Positions 32,638 through 43,400 of a DNA stretch of 64,000 nucleotides are shown in pieces. The stretch spans positions 434,001-498,000 of the forward strand of contig CM073204.1 of NCBI GenBank assembly GCA_037042915.1. Direction: 5' to 3'. The position numbers and the translations under genes were made by a program. This DNA comes from Auricularia sp. M13 (Eukaryota; Basidiomycota; Agaricomycetes; Auriculariales; Auriculariaceae). The notes beneath the pieces were generated by a model, which saw only the letters and a program-made list of their open reading frames with translations, was not told the DNA's origin and made no database searches. The first letter of the stretch is position 1, and every line of letters starts with the position of its first letter.

Positions 32638-33234
32638 CTAGACATTGCCATCGAGGTGCCTCCTCCAGCGCTCCAGCGACCGATCCACTGTACCGTCCGG
32701 TAGAAAGCCTATCCCGTGATCGAAATACATGTGCCAGACAAAAGCATCCTCGTCGACATGGTTGAATCCGCAACACTTGATGTTCTTGAGCTCCCATGCT
32801 TCGGGGTTCCGCGGGTCCAACAGACGCATGTACTCAATCTGCTCCGGAGTGAGGGCGGACGCAGGCTCCGTGTATGCCGCGGGTCCCGTGGGGAATCCTT
32901 CGGGCGTCTGCGGGCGCGCTGCGGGCGAGGGCGGGGCGGGAGTCATGGGGAAGCCGGGCGTCTGAGAGCGAGCATGCGTGGCTGAGGCGGGCGTCGGACC
33001 TCGAGGCACCAGAGTCGCGCGAGGATCTGAGGTGGTGCAGCTCTGCTCTAAGCTGGCGACGGTGGCGGCTTGGCTGGCCTGGCTGGGGGTCCACGGCGCC
33101 TTGTACCTGTACTGTTCCTCGTGCTCGTGAAGAGCGGTGAAGGTATTGTACGTGGGCTGAGGTCCCTGTGGGAGCGGAGACAATGTCCCGCCTGTGGACG
33201 GGGTGGTCGAGCGTTTGTTATCGGGCGAAGCCAT
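32638..33234 (-). CDS. Pro/Ser/Thr-rich protein with a CC...H-x4-H patch
   Basis: Minus strand, one exon, 198 aa from ATG 33234 (MASPDNKRSTTPSTGGTLSP). The first two thirds are low-complexity and rich in P, S, T and A (SQTPGFPMTPAPPSPAARPQ). The last 70 residues look folded: YMRLLDPRNPEAWELKNIKC, CGFNHVDEDAFVWHMYFDHG, SLERWRRHLDGNV. CC followed by H-x4-H could be a degenerate zinc finger. I do not recognise the family. The frame stays open upstream, so earlier ATGs (33318, with an arginine-rich start) are possible. Confidence 0.5.
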   Translation of the reverse strand: MASPDNKRSTTPSTGGTLSPLPQGPQPTYNTFTALHEHEEQYRYKAPWTPSQASQAATVASLEQSCTTSDPRATLVPRGPTPASATHARSQTPGFPMTPAPPSPAARPQTPEGFPTGPAAYTEPASALTPEQIEYMRLLDPRNPEAWELKNIKCCGFNHVDEDAFVWHMYFDHGIGFLPDGTVDRSLERWRRHLDGNV

Positions 33235-34375
33235 CCTGAAGGTCGTCGAGCGCAGACGATGGATAGTTCTTGGACGGCGCAGTGGGGGACTGGTTGACTC
33301 CAATCGTCTTGTGGCCATTTTATGGATTCTGCAGGTGGTTATGTTTGAAACTGAGAGCGAAATCAGCACACGATCCATACCATGCATGACCACAAGACCA
33401 AACCGCTGGAACAATATCTGCTTGGGCCGAGCCGGTGGGCTTCGAAGCGCAGGCCATTAAATGCACACCACGCGCTTCGAAATCCCGTAATGCTCACGCT
33501 GTAGCTGAAGCGCGATGCATTCTAGTGGGCAGGACAGCAACGACAGTCGCGGCAGTGTCGGATGAAGCAAAATTCGCCGATAGTGGCCAAGGGTTTCCTT
33601 TACGATGGCCGAAAAATCGTGAAAAAGATGGGAAGGTGGCAGAAACAATGCAGGTGATAAATGCGGATCCAGTCAAGTGCGACACAGTCAGGGGACCTGC
33701 GGCACAGCGTCTTATCGCCAGGCTGGTATCACGAAGAAATCGCAATATTCAAGGAAAGCGCCAAGGTCTGGTAATACGAATGCTCGCAGCTGAGGGCCGA
33801 AGAACTGCAAAATGGCGCTTGGTTGTCGCTGGGGCATTCACTGGGCGAAGATGGGAGTCAAAGTGCGGAACAAGCCGCAGCCGCACTCGTCTTCCGGCAA
33901 ACATTGGGCAAACTAGTAGTCATCGGCAGCTCAGGTAGTGAAGACAAGGGCACTCCTTTATCTCACTCATACAAGTCGTCATGGTATATTTACACAACGG
34001 GCGAAGAGGCGCGATCAATAATGCGATGTCTGGTCGACAGTCACGTGTACTACAAGCTGTGGTGGGCTCGCGCGTCCTGGCAACTGGTAGCGGAGATCCT
34101 CGTCGCTGCATACAATAAATCAACACTCCGTCGAGCAATCAAGGAACAAAGCGAACCTCTCGCGAAGGCCCAACGCGGATTTGAAATCGCGGCCTTTGTA
34201 CGAGCTTGACTCGTACCGAACCTACTCGCGCGCGGCGTCAAGATCAGGTTCAACTCTGGCACTGTCATGGAGCGCTGAGCAGACGTACGCGCTCGACCTC
34301 AGGCCGGGTGTTGGTGAGTTCGAACTCAGGCACGGGCTCAGGCTGAGATGCGCAGTGAGAAAGCAGGCACGCATT
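33235..34375. other. 1.1-kb stretch without a supported gene
   Basis: Open frames such as 33435-33938 (plus) show no motif or codon pattern I trust. Confidence 0.35.
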
Positions 34376-35647
34376 TCATTGCTGCCAGTACGCGCTAACC
34401 TGGCGCTGCTCCGTCGAACGGCTCCGCTGCGAGCGAACCTTGAAGACGGAACTGGAGAATTCGTGTCTAGACTTGCGCCCCTCATCCAGCGACTCCAGCA
34501 GAGAGATGTTGATGATCTTCGGCAGGATGTAGATGAAAGCCAGGAATAAGACTGCAGGGTTGCAGGTTCAATGTATACTCTGCACGCGTGCGGATGGCTT
34601 ACAGCTGGTGGGCGAAGCGATATACTGAAAACCGTCGTCACGGTGAGAATGCGTTCAAGGACGCGTGCATAAATTAGCGCACCGCGATGAGAGACGTGAA
34701 CGCCACCACGCTTGTGAACATCCCAGAGCCTAGGCCGAGGTAGTCGTCAACGCCGCTGCGACTGAGCGAAGCGGGGAACAGACGCACCGAACATGTACGC
34801 TATCAAACGATCGACGAGGTCCGTGATTGCCACGAAGTCCTCCTTCCCCTGCGACAGCGCGCGACAAATGAACGAGGCGATGATGAGGTCGGACACAGCG
34901 CCGATGCTTAACGACGACAGCGCCTGCCACTTGAACGCCTTGCTCTGCGTGATGGAGAAACTCTCGCCGTTGAAGACCGTCGCGGTAGACATCAGTGTGA
35001 AGATCATGCGGGCGAGGACGAGCACCCAGCACCCGCCCGCGACGACCCAGCTGCCCGTCGACCGTTTCACCCGCGCGCAAAAGTAGGTCTTCGGAGCCCG
35101 TATTAGTGGACTACGTGATAAAGTGGATGGCTCGCTCACCTGAATGGTGAAGATGATCACTGCGCCCAAGAGGACCGCCACCCCTAAGCTCCATACCAGC
35201 GTGTTCAGCGCGACGTGATCGCCGAACTTGAGAATGGTGTAGTAGTACGAGGCGTGTAGCAATAGACACGCATGGATGAGGTCCGCGCAGCTGCGCGGGC
35301 GATGAGCCGAGTGCCGAAGAAGGCGGTAAGACAGTGACGAACAACATTGCACCGACCTGTGCGCTGTGAGTTCGGAGGCGCCCTCATCGGACAAATGCTT
35401 ACAAGGACTTTCAGGAACTTATTGTCGTCGGGCCGCTCACGGTAATACTGGGAGTAAGTCAGTGAAAGGCAGTAGCAGCGATGCGATTTCATAACACACA
35501 TTCCAAACCTGTATGGACGCCATTCCAGTCAGGCTGCAGAGAGAGCGCCGTCAGGCATCAGGTTGAATGGCAGCTTGGAAGAGGTCCATACAACAGCGCG
35601 ATGGCCATGCTGGCCTCCAGCACGCCGCCGGTGAGGCTGACGCTCAT
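34376..35647 (-). CDS. DUF6534-type multi-pass membrane protein
   Basis: Minus strand, many small exons, from ATG 35647 (MSVSLTGGVLEASMAIALL) to a stop at 34376. Recognisable family blocks in order: YYRERPDDNKFLKVL, CADLIHACLLLHASYYYTIL, KFGDHVALNTLVWSLGVAVL, GSWVVAGGCWVLVLARMIFT, FKWQALSSLSIGAVSDLIIA, SGMFTSVVAFTSLIA, LFLAFIYILPKIINISLLES LDEGRKSR. This is the membrane-protein family DUF6534 of agaricomycetes (several helices, unknown ligand). A 14-nt microexon (35343-35356) between introns of 46 bp and about 60 bp is needed to keep the frame. Splicing of the first helix (35400-35647) is uncertain: one conserved Q/Y-rich stretch is not clearly found. Confidence 0.65.
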
Positions 35648-36969
35648 GTTCGAACGAGGAGCAGAAGTCATTAGGAAGGAGAGGGGTGGCAGGGGCAAAC
35701 AGGTAACGGCTCACGCGTCTCGTCTCCTTTATAGCATGATGCGATCACAGCTACAGCGAATTAGACGCCTCGGTGGTAATCACCTCCAATAGCAGCCCAC
35801 TTCTAATCCACAGGTCACCACAGCTCCCAGAATGGGACGGGAAGTTATCTGGAAGGCATGCCAAGGCGACATTTGATAGAGGAGACATGGCTTCTGCGGT
35901 TGCAGATTAAGAGTCTAAGGACGGATGCTATTTCCACGACCGACGATAATCGAAGAGCTCGGATGTTCTGTTGCTCGCAGAACATCGAAAGAGTTGAAGG
36001 CCTAATTAAGGCGGGTGAAGCTTGTGCGCTCGACGGACATGCACCGTATAAGCCCCTCGAAACCATAGCGCTCCCGTAATGTCTCGAATGCAGACTGCAT
36101 GTTGCCGGCGGGGCCGCATGAGAACCATAACACAGACAAGGACGATCGATCGAAGTTGTACAAGCAGGAGCATCTGAAGCATCGTGTCCGGATATCGGAG
36201 AAGAAGATGATTCGGGACCGAGTGTGAAGATAGCTGCATCCGATGTCGTGTCGACGCTGGGGAAAGTACATGGCCAGTTTGACGTGCCAGACGGGCAGCA
36301 AGCCGAGCAGGTCGAATTCAGGGCCCATCATGCTTGTACTGCTCGACCAGACCAAGAGCTTGCGCGAGCAAGGAGCGGGACCAGTTCCAAGGGGTTATAA
36401 AAAGCAATCGTGTCGAAGCACCCAGCAGAAGACGAACCCGCACCGCCATTGCGACACCAACTGCAGCCGGCCTCTACGCACCGCCCGTCGTGTGGCAAAA
36501 CTAGGGCCCGATTCGCACGGTCGCGCTCAGAACAGCATATGAGAGCGGTGGGCGCGACAGTTGGCGTCGAGCGCGCCCGATATTTTTCTGCTGCCTGGGC
36601 AATTCTCGGGCGTTTCGGGCAGAACGTCTAGTGGCGTAGGCAAGTAAGTTGATGTCGAGCGGGAAGACATCCAGCGGTGGCTAGCCAAAGCAGCGCGAAC
36701 ACGATGTAGACATCGTGGTCGAGTGCAGAGTTGAGAGCCCAGTTCGGAGAGCGGTCCGGCGAACCGATTTGTGCGCGTCTGCTGACAAAGCGGTATTAGG
36801 GATGCCGAACCATCGTGCTCGCATTGTATGATCCTTATTGCCCATATTATTAGGAGATAAATTCTCCAATTAAGAAAAAAGGCTTATACGGTGAGTACAG
36901 TACAGAATGTACAGTAAGGATGGAATTGCGAGGTAACATTTGTGATAGCTTCAAAGTCCTAATGAGACA
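35648..36969. other. 1.3-kb stretch without a supported gene
   Basis: Minus strand 36000-36355 is open and hydrophobic in places (LLLVQLRSIVLVCVMVL) but unassigned. An AT-rich patch lies near 36830-36880. Confidence 0.3.
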
Positions 36970-37214
36970 TCACTCCATTATAAAGGGTTCAATTGCCTAT
37001 ACCACGAAGGTTAGCATCGACGTTATCTGTATCAGTCTCTCGGGCGCACCAGGACGCGATTTGCCAACGCTTCGCAGTTGCGGCTACAACAATTAGGACC
37101 ACCAGCGTTCAAAGCCACGTGCACGGCACAGGCCTGTGGTGTAGGAGAGGCAGTAGTCGTGACGGTTAGAGCCGCAAGCAGCAATGCTACGATGGTATGC
37201 GATGTGAAATGCAT
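36970..37214 (-). CDS. Tiny secreted cysteine-containing protein
   Basis: Minus strand from ATG 37214. The first 22 residues form a signal peptide (MHFTSHTIVALLLAALTVTT TA), followed by SPTPQAC and a short mature part with four cysteines (C, CC, C). Unspliced it stops at 37032 (60 aa). With an intron at 37049-36997 (gtgcgc donor, ctaacc branch, gtatag acceptor) it would end at 36970 (63 aa). No homologue is recognised except a look-alike at 51961-52204, which shares the PTPQ-C junction after the signal peptide. Likely an apoplastic or cell-surface peptide; function unknown. Confidence 0.55.
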
Positions 37215-37766
37215 GGGTGCCAGTGAGGAGAACGCGGAAGACGGAGATGAGGCCGGTGTGGGGTGTTGCTCTCACATACCGTGTTGGCTTCCCTATTTGT
37301 ACAAGATACAGGCCATCCAAAAGGTTTTATGACGCGTATCGGGGAACGGCCAGTGGGCTACATTATCTGACGCTCATGGGTTTCAGGACGACATGCGTTC
37401 ATGCGCTAGCGATCCGCGACAGCGCTTGATCTGGCCTCGAGGTTAGCCACCAGCGCTTTTCGGAGAGGGCGGCCTCTTACACCATTGAAATGTCCCTCTC
37501 ACACATATCCTAGCGGAATGACGATCCGTAGTGCAGAAACTGACGGGTTTCAGTTTGACATTCGACTCGCCCAAGTCGGACGGGCGCTCAGCGTCACAAA
37601 GCCCATTCAAATCACGTAGGAATAGATTATGATTATGAATTACGTAGATGAGATCCAGAGGAGCTATGAAATACATGAATAACCAGTCCTCAGCATATCG
37701 ACGCCGTTGTCTGGCACATGAAGCATCAGTACATACTGCAACACAAGTCAGAACAAGCTGAGAAAC
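37215..37766. other. Intergenic, 552 bp
   Basis: No gene seen; upstream flank of the tiny secreted protein and 3' flank of the split F-box gene. Confidence 0.4.
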
Positions 37767-39058
37767 TCAGGCGCTCTGATTACGCACCAAGTATCCAGCA
37801 ATATCACAGTGGCTAGCGCGAAACCTGCTGAAAAGCCGCCTGGTATCAACGGTGATCGTCACTTCGCGTTGAATGTACATGTCAAGCGCGACCTGGGACG
37901 GATGCATAATGACAGTAAGCAAGTCTACGAGATTTTCGGCGTCTATCTTGGCCGCAGTCCAACCTCCGCGCACGCAGACCGATTTGATTTTTGGAAGGAA
38001 TGGCCCGGTACGCGGGGCAACGGCTACCGGCGGGACGTCGACACCGATCGACCTGTTCTCCCACACAATGTTGAGCGTCTTGCAGTTGGGCAGCTCCGGC
38101 ACGATGGGCACGAGGTTCACGAGCCCCCGGTGGATCGTGATTGTGACGACGCGTGATGTGAAGTCAGGCGCGAAAAGCCTCGTGCTCCGCGGCCAATCCG
38201 CCACCGCAGCGCCCGGGTGCTCCTGGAAACCGCGCACGAATGGACCACAGACATAGGAAAGGTTGACAACCTCCTTCTCCATGTGAAGGATTTTCAGATT
38301 CAGGTGGAGAGGTTTCCTGTGAGATATGTAGTCCATTACCGTGCTGATTAGCTCACGGCAGGGCTGCTTGCATTGGATGCAACGGATCCCAGCAATATCG
38401 GGCACAACTTGTAGCACGCTGGCGAGATATGTGGGCGGCATCTGCAGAAACAGCGAGTCGATTGGCGGTTGGGAAAATTGCTCGTCGTTGGACGATTGCG
38501 CTTGTTCAATGCCGCCGAAGGACGGCACTATCAACGCCAGATATAATGCACAAGGGAAATGGACGAGAAGGCGCAGCGAAATCGAACGCGGTGCTCGCAC
38601 AACGATTGACGGATGGGTGACATTGATAAATGCTGGAATCGCCGTCCTGGGTATTGGAACGTCTTCGAGACGAACCCGTAGCAGCCGAGGACAGGATCCA
38701 GCAAATAAATCCCCGGGGAAGGCGGGGGGGAGGAGGATCGTCGCAGTAGCACAGCCAAAAGGTCTGCAGTTTTGGTGCAGGTTGCTGAAAGATCTCCGTT
38801 ATATGAGAAGCAACGTCTGTGCGCATGGCGATGCGCAGAGATTCCATGCGAGATAGATGTTGCGCGAGTAGAGGGAGGACAACCGTGCAGATACGCGCTT
38901 GGTGCGAGTCCTCCGTTTTGTCGAGTTCGAGAGTGATGTCGAGGGCATGCCCGTTGCAGGATAGACGGGCCTGGAAGAAAGCCAACGCAGAGTCTGAGAG
39001 CGCCGCCAACCAGACAAAGCGCCAGAATTGTGGCTGGGAGCGTGCAAAGACGCGCCAT
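37767..39058 (-). pseudogene. 3' part of an F-box gene split by a transposon
   Basis: Minus strand from 39058 reads RVFARSQPQFWRFVWLAALS, then LDITLELDKTEDSHQARI, leucine-rich segments and a stop at 37767. The F-box itself is 11 kb away at 50046-50157. A second defect is a run of seven G on the plus strand (38724-38730). One base fewer would join LQTFWLCYCDDPPPP to GDLFAGSCPRLLRVRLEDVP, so this is a frameshift or a homopolymer miscall. Together with the 5' part and one copy of the duplicated 8 bp, the former gene would encode 464 aa. Confidence 0.8.
39051..39058. repeat. Target-site duplication, left copy
   Basis: CGCGCCAT, repeated exactly at 50046-50053 at the other end of the transposon. 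Confidence 0.85.
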
Positions 39059-39087
39059 AGGCCCCCGGCTTATAGGATGTGAGGTCT

Positions 39088-39165
39088 CATCCCAAGACCG
39101 GCCCATGTGGGGGGGGGGGGGGGTTTGAAATGGCCAAGCAGCTTGACTTCTGGGGGGGTTTGGAT
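39088..39165 (+). repeat. G-run direct repeat, left copy
   Basis: CCCATGTGGGG...GTTTG, then AAGCAGCTTGACTTCTGGGG, then GGGTTTGGATG. It is matched in the same orientation near 49938-50020 inside the right end, with a third GGGGGGGTTTGG at about 49903. Confidence 0.5.
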
Positions 39166-39217
39166 GGAGAACGTCGGCGCTTTCGAAAACGGCGTTCGCC
39201 GAACGGCGAACGGCGAA

Positions 39218-39520
39218 CACCTTAAGGTGAACAGGTAAAACCGTTAAGGTGAACAAGTAAAACCGTTAAGGTGCGTCATTAAAACCGTTAAGGCGAGGCT
39301 ATAAATCGGTTAAGGCAGTAGAGTAACATGGTTAAGGTAGACATATAGTGCACTTAAGGTGAATGTATGTAGCCCTTAAGGTGAGAACAATGGGAGCTTA
39401 AGGTACAGATATACAGCCCCTAAAGTGAGGAATTGAAGCCCTTGAGGTGGGTCCCAGGGAACATTAAAGTGGATGTGAGCAGCACTGGAGGTGGATGTGA
39501 GCAGCACTGAAGGTGGACAC
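39218..39520 (+). repeat. Subterminal array of TTAAGGTG-like motif, left
   Basis: About 14 copies of a (C/G)TTAAGGTG-like motif spaced roughly 20-24 bp, degrading inward (CTTAAGGTG, GTTAAGGCG, CTAAAGTG, CTGGAGGTG). Spacing near two helix turns and presence at both ends suggest transposase-binding sites (inference). Confidence 0.65.
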
Positions 39521-40036
39521 ACTACACCTTGAACACTGAACAGCTGGGAAAGACTACGACAATTAAATCAGGAATAGAGAGGAGCCACGGAATAAAAGGG
39601 TGTGTGGGTGGGTGGACTATACCCCACACATGAGAGAATAGATATAGAGGTGTAGATGGGGAGGGAAAGGGATCTCAAGTGTGTGTGTTGTCACGGCAGA
39701 GCGCTCGTCACTCGCCGAGACCGACACCCAAGAGAGGAGAGAGGGACAAGGAAGAACGGACAAGCGGTACAATTGACCAGACCAAACCTAGGGTACACGC
39801 ATCTACACCCCACAACCTATATACCCATCCCCCAAGGGCCGCTGATCCGGCCTAGGGTGATCCCGGAGCTAAGGGACACTCCTCTCATCACCTCCCAGGG
39901 CGCCAACTCCCCGCAAGACCTCCGGTCGAGCATGGTCCGAGGCGGGGCTAAGGTGCCAAGATATACCATACACACCGAGGACACGGGCCGAGGAGGAGGG
40001 CGTCACACGGGTGTTATGCCCGTGCCCCGGTCCGCG

Positions 40037-40276
40037 TGTTGGCACTGCCATCCGGGAGTATCCCGGAGTCATAGCGGACTTCGGACTTGACCAGTCTATC
40101 TCCGTTTTGAACTGTCTCATCTCACCAAGCGTCTCCACCAGAGTCTTGGTATTATTCAGCAGCCTGTACCTTGCACGTGACCTATTCCCGTAGGGTATAA
40201 AAGCCCTGCGGAGTTTACAAAATAAATCCTCAGGTTGTCTCCGCTCTTCTCCGTTCTCAGACAGAGCATAGCCACA
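40037..40276 (+). repeat. 5' LTR of the Gypsy element
   Basis: 240 bp; contains GGGTATAAAAG (likely TATA box) near 40194 and AATAAA near 40221. Matches 46873-47112 throughout as read. Confidence 0.9.
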
Positions 40277-40431
40277 CTTGATCAAGTGAGGTATCTCGGT
40301 CGTTGCTACCACGACCGACGGACAGCTTCATCGCCGCTAGCAAAGGTACGCTAGACGGCGCCGACGACGACCACGATTGATTCAACCTCACTCAGAACCA
40401 AACAAACTTCCGAATTCGGTAATCCGCCGAG

Positions 40432-43400
40432 ATGGGCGACGATTACCAGCAGACGCAGCAACGGCTGCAACAGGAGATCGATGCCCTTCGGGCAACTCTT
40501 GAGGCTCAGCTCGCCGCCAGCCGTCAAGACCTCGCCAGTGTGCACGACTTCGTAGTGCAGACGGCAAATCAGGTTGCCGCGCAACCGGCACATTCGGGAC
40601 CGCGGCCGGCTTTGGTGCGGCCAAACATTGCGTCCTTCGACGGACGCCTTCAAGCCAATGCTCACCTTTGGCTTGCGCAGACCGAGGACGCCCTCGCCGG
40701 CGCTGACATCCCTCGCGACAAATGGCCTTCGCAGGTCGTCGGCATGCTCAGCGGTGAGGCTCTTGCCTGGTACATGAAGCTTCGTGCTAACCATGGCAAC
40801 CAGCCGCCGACTTGGGATGCGTTCAAAACGGAAGTGCTCTCGCACTTCACGACGACGCTGCGCCACGAGGAGCTCCGAGTGCAGCTCAAACAGGTGCGCT
40901 ACCAACCCGGCAATGTTCTTGGCTATATTGCCAAGTTCCGCACGATTGCTGACCAGTTGCCGGACACAGAGATGACCGTGTCCGACAAACGCGCAGAGTT
41001 CCTCTCGCGTCTGTCGCTTGAGGAGCAGATGGAGGTTCGTAAGGCGGACCCAACGTCGATGGAGTCCGCTTACACACGCCTGCGTCAGTACGACCAGGCC
41101 AAACGTCTGTCGCAGCAGCGCCGCGTACCAGTCGCGCCGCCGCCCCCGTCGCGTTCGGGTAAGCAGCCATTCAAACCGCACCGCCCGAACCGTACTAATC
41201 AATTCGGGTTTGCTGCGCCCGCTGCTGCTGCGTCGTCCAACCCGTTTGCAACAGACACGCCGATGCAGGTCGACGTGTTTCAGATGAAACCGACGACGAG
41301 CAATGGCGGACGTAAGCCGTCCGCGCGCGCGCCCAACCCTGACGCGAACGTACGTTGCTTTAATTGCAACCTGCTTGGGCATCGCGCTAATCGTTGCTCA
41401 AAGCCGCGCAAGCAGCGCGCGTTCAACGCGGGATCGTCGACCAACAATAGGTTTTCGCCGCGCTCCTCAGGTCCGTCTAACCTCGCGCTCAACGTTGTCG
41501 AGGGTCCTGACAGCTGGAGCGTAGCCGATGACCTCGTTGATGCGTTCTCGAAGCTCCACCTCAACGTGTTTCAGTTGACAGAGGTATGTGCGTGCGATAC
41601 GCGCGTCGCGCAACAGCCTGCTTATTGCACGCCGCAGCCGCAGCCGGTGTACGCGGACAGGATTGTCCTGTCGCCGCAGCCAATGTATCCCGTGCCGCCG
41701 GCTCCTGCGACCGCGCCGACGTCGACGACGCTCGAGAGACCGGCTGAACCCCTGCCGCGTTTATCACCGACGTCGCCCAACCACCGCGCCTGCTCTCCGT
41801 GCATCCCCACGCCTGAGACGGAGCAGCCGGAATTGGACTGCCCGGCCATCATGCGCAATGAGCTCCATGTGCTCGCGCTGCGCGGGCGATACTACGGCCT
41901 TGCCATTACGTTCCGCGATGACGCTCGCGAGAACATCGCCAGTCGCGCGATCCTCGACGAACTTGAACACCTTGGACTCACTCTCTTTGACCGTCCATTC
42001 GAGATGAGCCCCTGCGGCAAGGAGCTCGTCATCGTGCGCTTGCCGATTGGCCACTACTCGCTGCCGGCGCAGTTCATCGTCCACGAGGGACGTTTCAAGG
42101 GACCTTATCAAATGCGCCTGGGCGCCACGTGGGTCCGCGCAATGCGAGGATGCGACCTTGGCAACGACGGCACATCATTTGCCGTTGATGGGGCCCCCGA
42201 GCCCGTTAAATTCAGGCGTTTTCCCGAACACTGCATCGTTCACACCTCTGGCGCGTCCTTCTTCCTCGATGCGCCGCCAGCTCCTCCGCCCCCCGGTACC
42301 GTTAACCCGCAGGATGTCAACACGCCTCCTGCCGCGGACGGTGGACCTGAACATGCCGACGTGCAGCTGGCCGACCTCAACCTCAACGTTGCCGAGCTCG
42401 CACCGCCCGTTGTCGTGTACAACACTCCAAACCCGTTTGGCCCGGCACCGCTCTCGCCGCTGCTGAACACCATCACGAGCGACGAGTACCTCATTGTCTT
42501 TGACACTGAGGGTGCCTACGTTGGGCTAGCTGACGCTGTCTCCGCGCCGCAAATGGTTGTTAACAACGCATGTGAACTGTCCGACGACGATATCGTCGCC
42601 ACGTCGCCCAGTTACTCCAGAGCCTCGCCACCGTCCTTGCTGGAGGCCTCTGACTCGACCGACGAGGAGATCAGCGACCGCTCTTGGACACCACCAATGC
42701 CGTCCGAAGCGCCAACCGAGTCGGACCAACTCGCTGACGACGACAACGACGACGCGGAATGGGAGCTCGACATGTCGCTTGCGCACAAGAACCTGTACTC
42801 GCCGGTCCCTGCTGGCGACGGCGAAGTCGCGTACCGTTCGGTGCGCTTTCTGCTCAACATGGACGAGTCGCAGCCTGACGAAGTCAAGCAGGCTGCGCAC
42901 GGCGTTTTCATGGTGCTCGAAGACCACGACGACACGCAGATTGGTGTGTTCGGCACCACGAGCAAGCGCCCTCGCTCTTCGACGCCCGACGATACCCTCG
43001 AGACCCTCTCGAAGCGCGTCCGCTTCGAGGGGCTGCGTCTCTGCGTCCACGAGGTGGCGCACGACGAGAATCGCCTCATCGTGCACCTTGGCACCGCTGG
43101 CGAAGTTCCCGTCAAGATTCTCTTCGACACCGGCGCGAAGCTCAACTTCGTCACCCTTCGCGCCGCGCGCCGCATGACCGCCGAGTTCTCGCATCTGCAG
43201 AACCCGCGCGGCATATACGGCGTTGGCGACCTCACCACCAACTGCTTGATGGTGTTCCGAATCCAGCTTGCTGGTTACCAAGGCACTGTCATGGCGTATG
43301 TCGTCGATCTCGACGGCGAACGCGACTACGATTTGATTCTCGGCACCGACTGGATCAAGGCGCATCATGGCAACTACGACTGGACCAACGACGAATTCAA

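Noticed and set aside
33435-33938. 167-codon plus-strand frame
   Set aside because: Random-looking composition, no recognisable domain or paralogue.
39218-39520. CRISPR-like regular repeats
   Set aside because: The motif is only about 9 bp, spacing is irregular and units degrade; it is a transposon subterminal array in a eukaryote.
40351-41382. 343-codon minus-strand frame inside the Gypsy element
   Set aside because: Antisense shadow of the Gag region.
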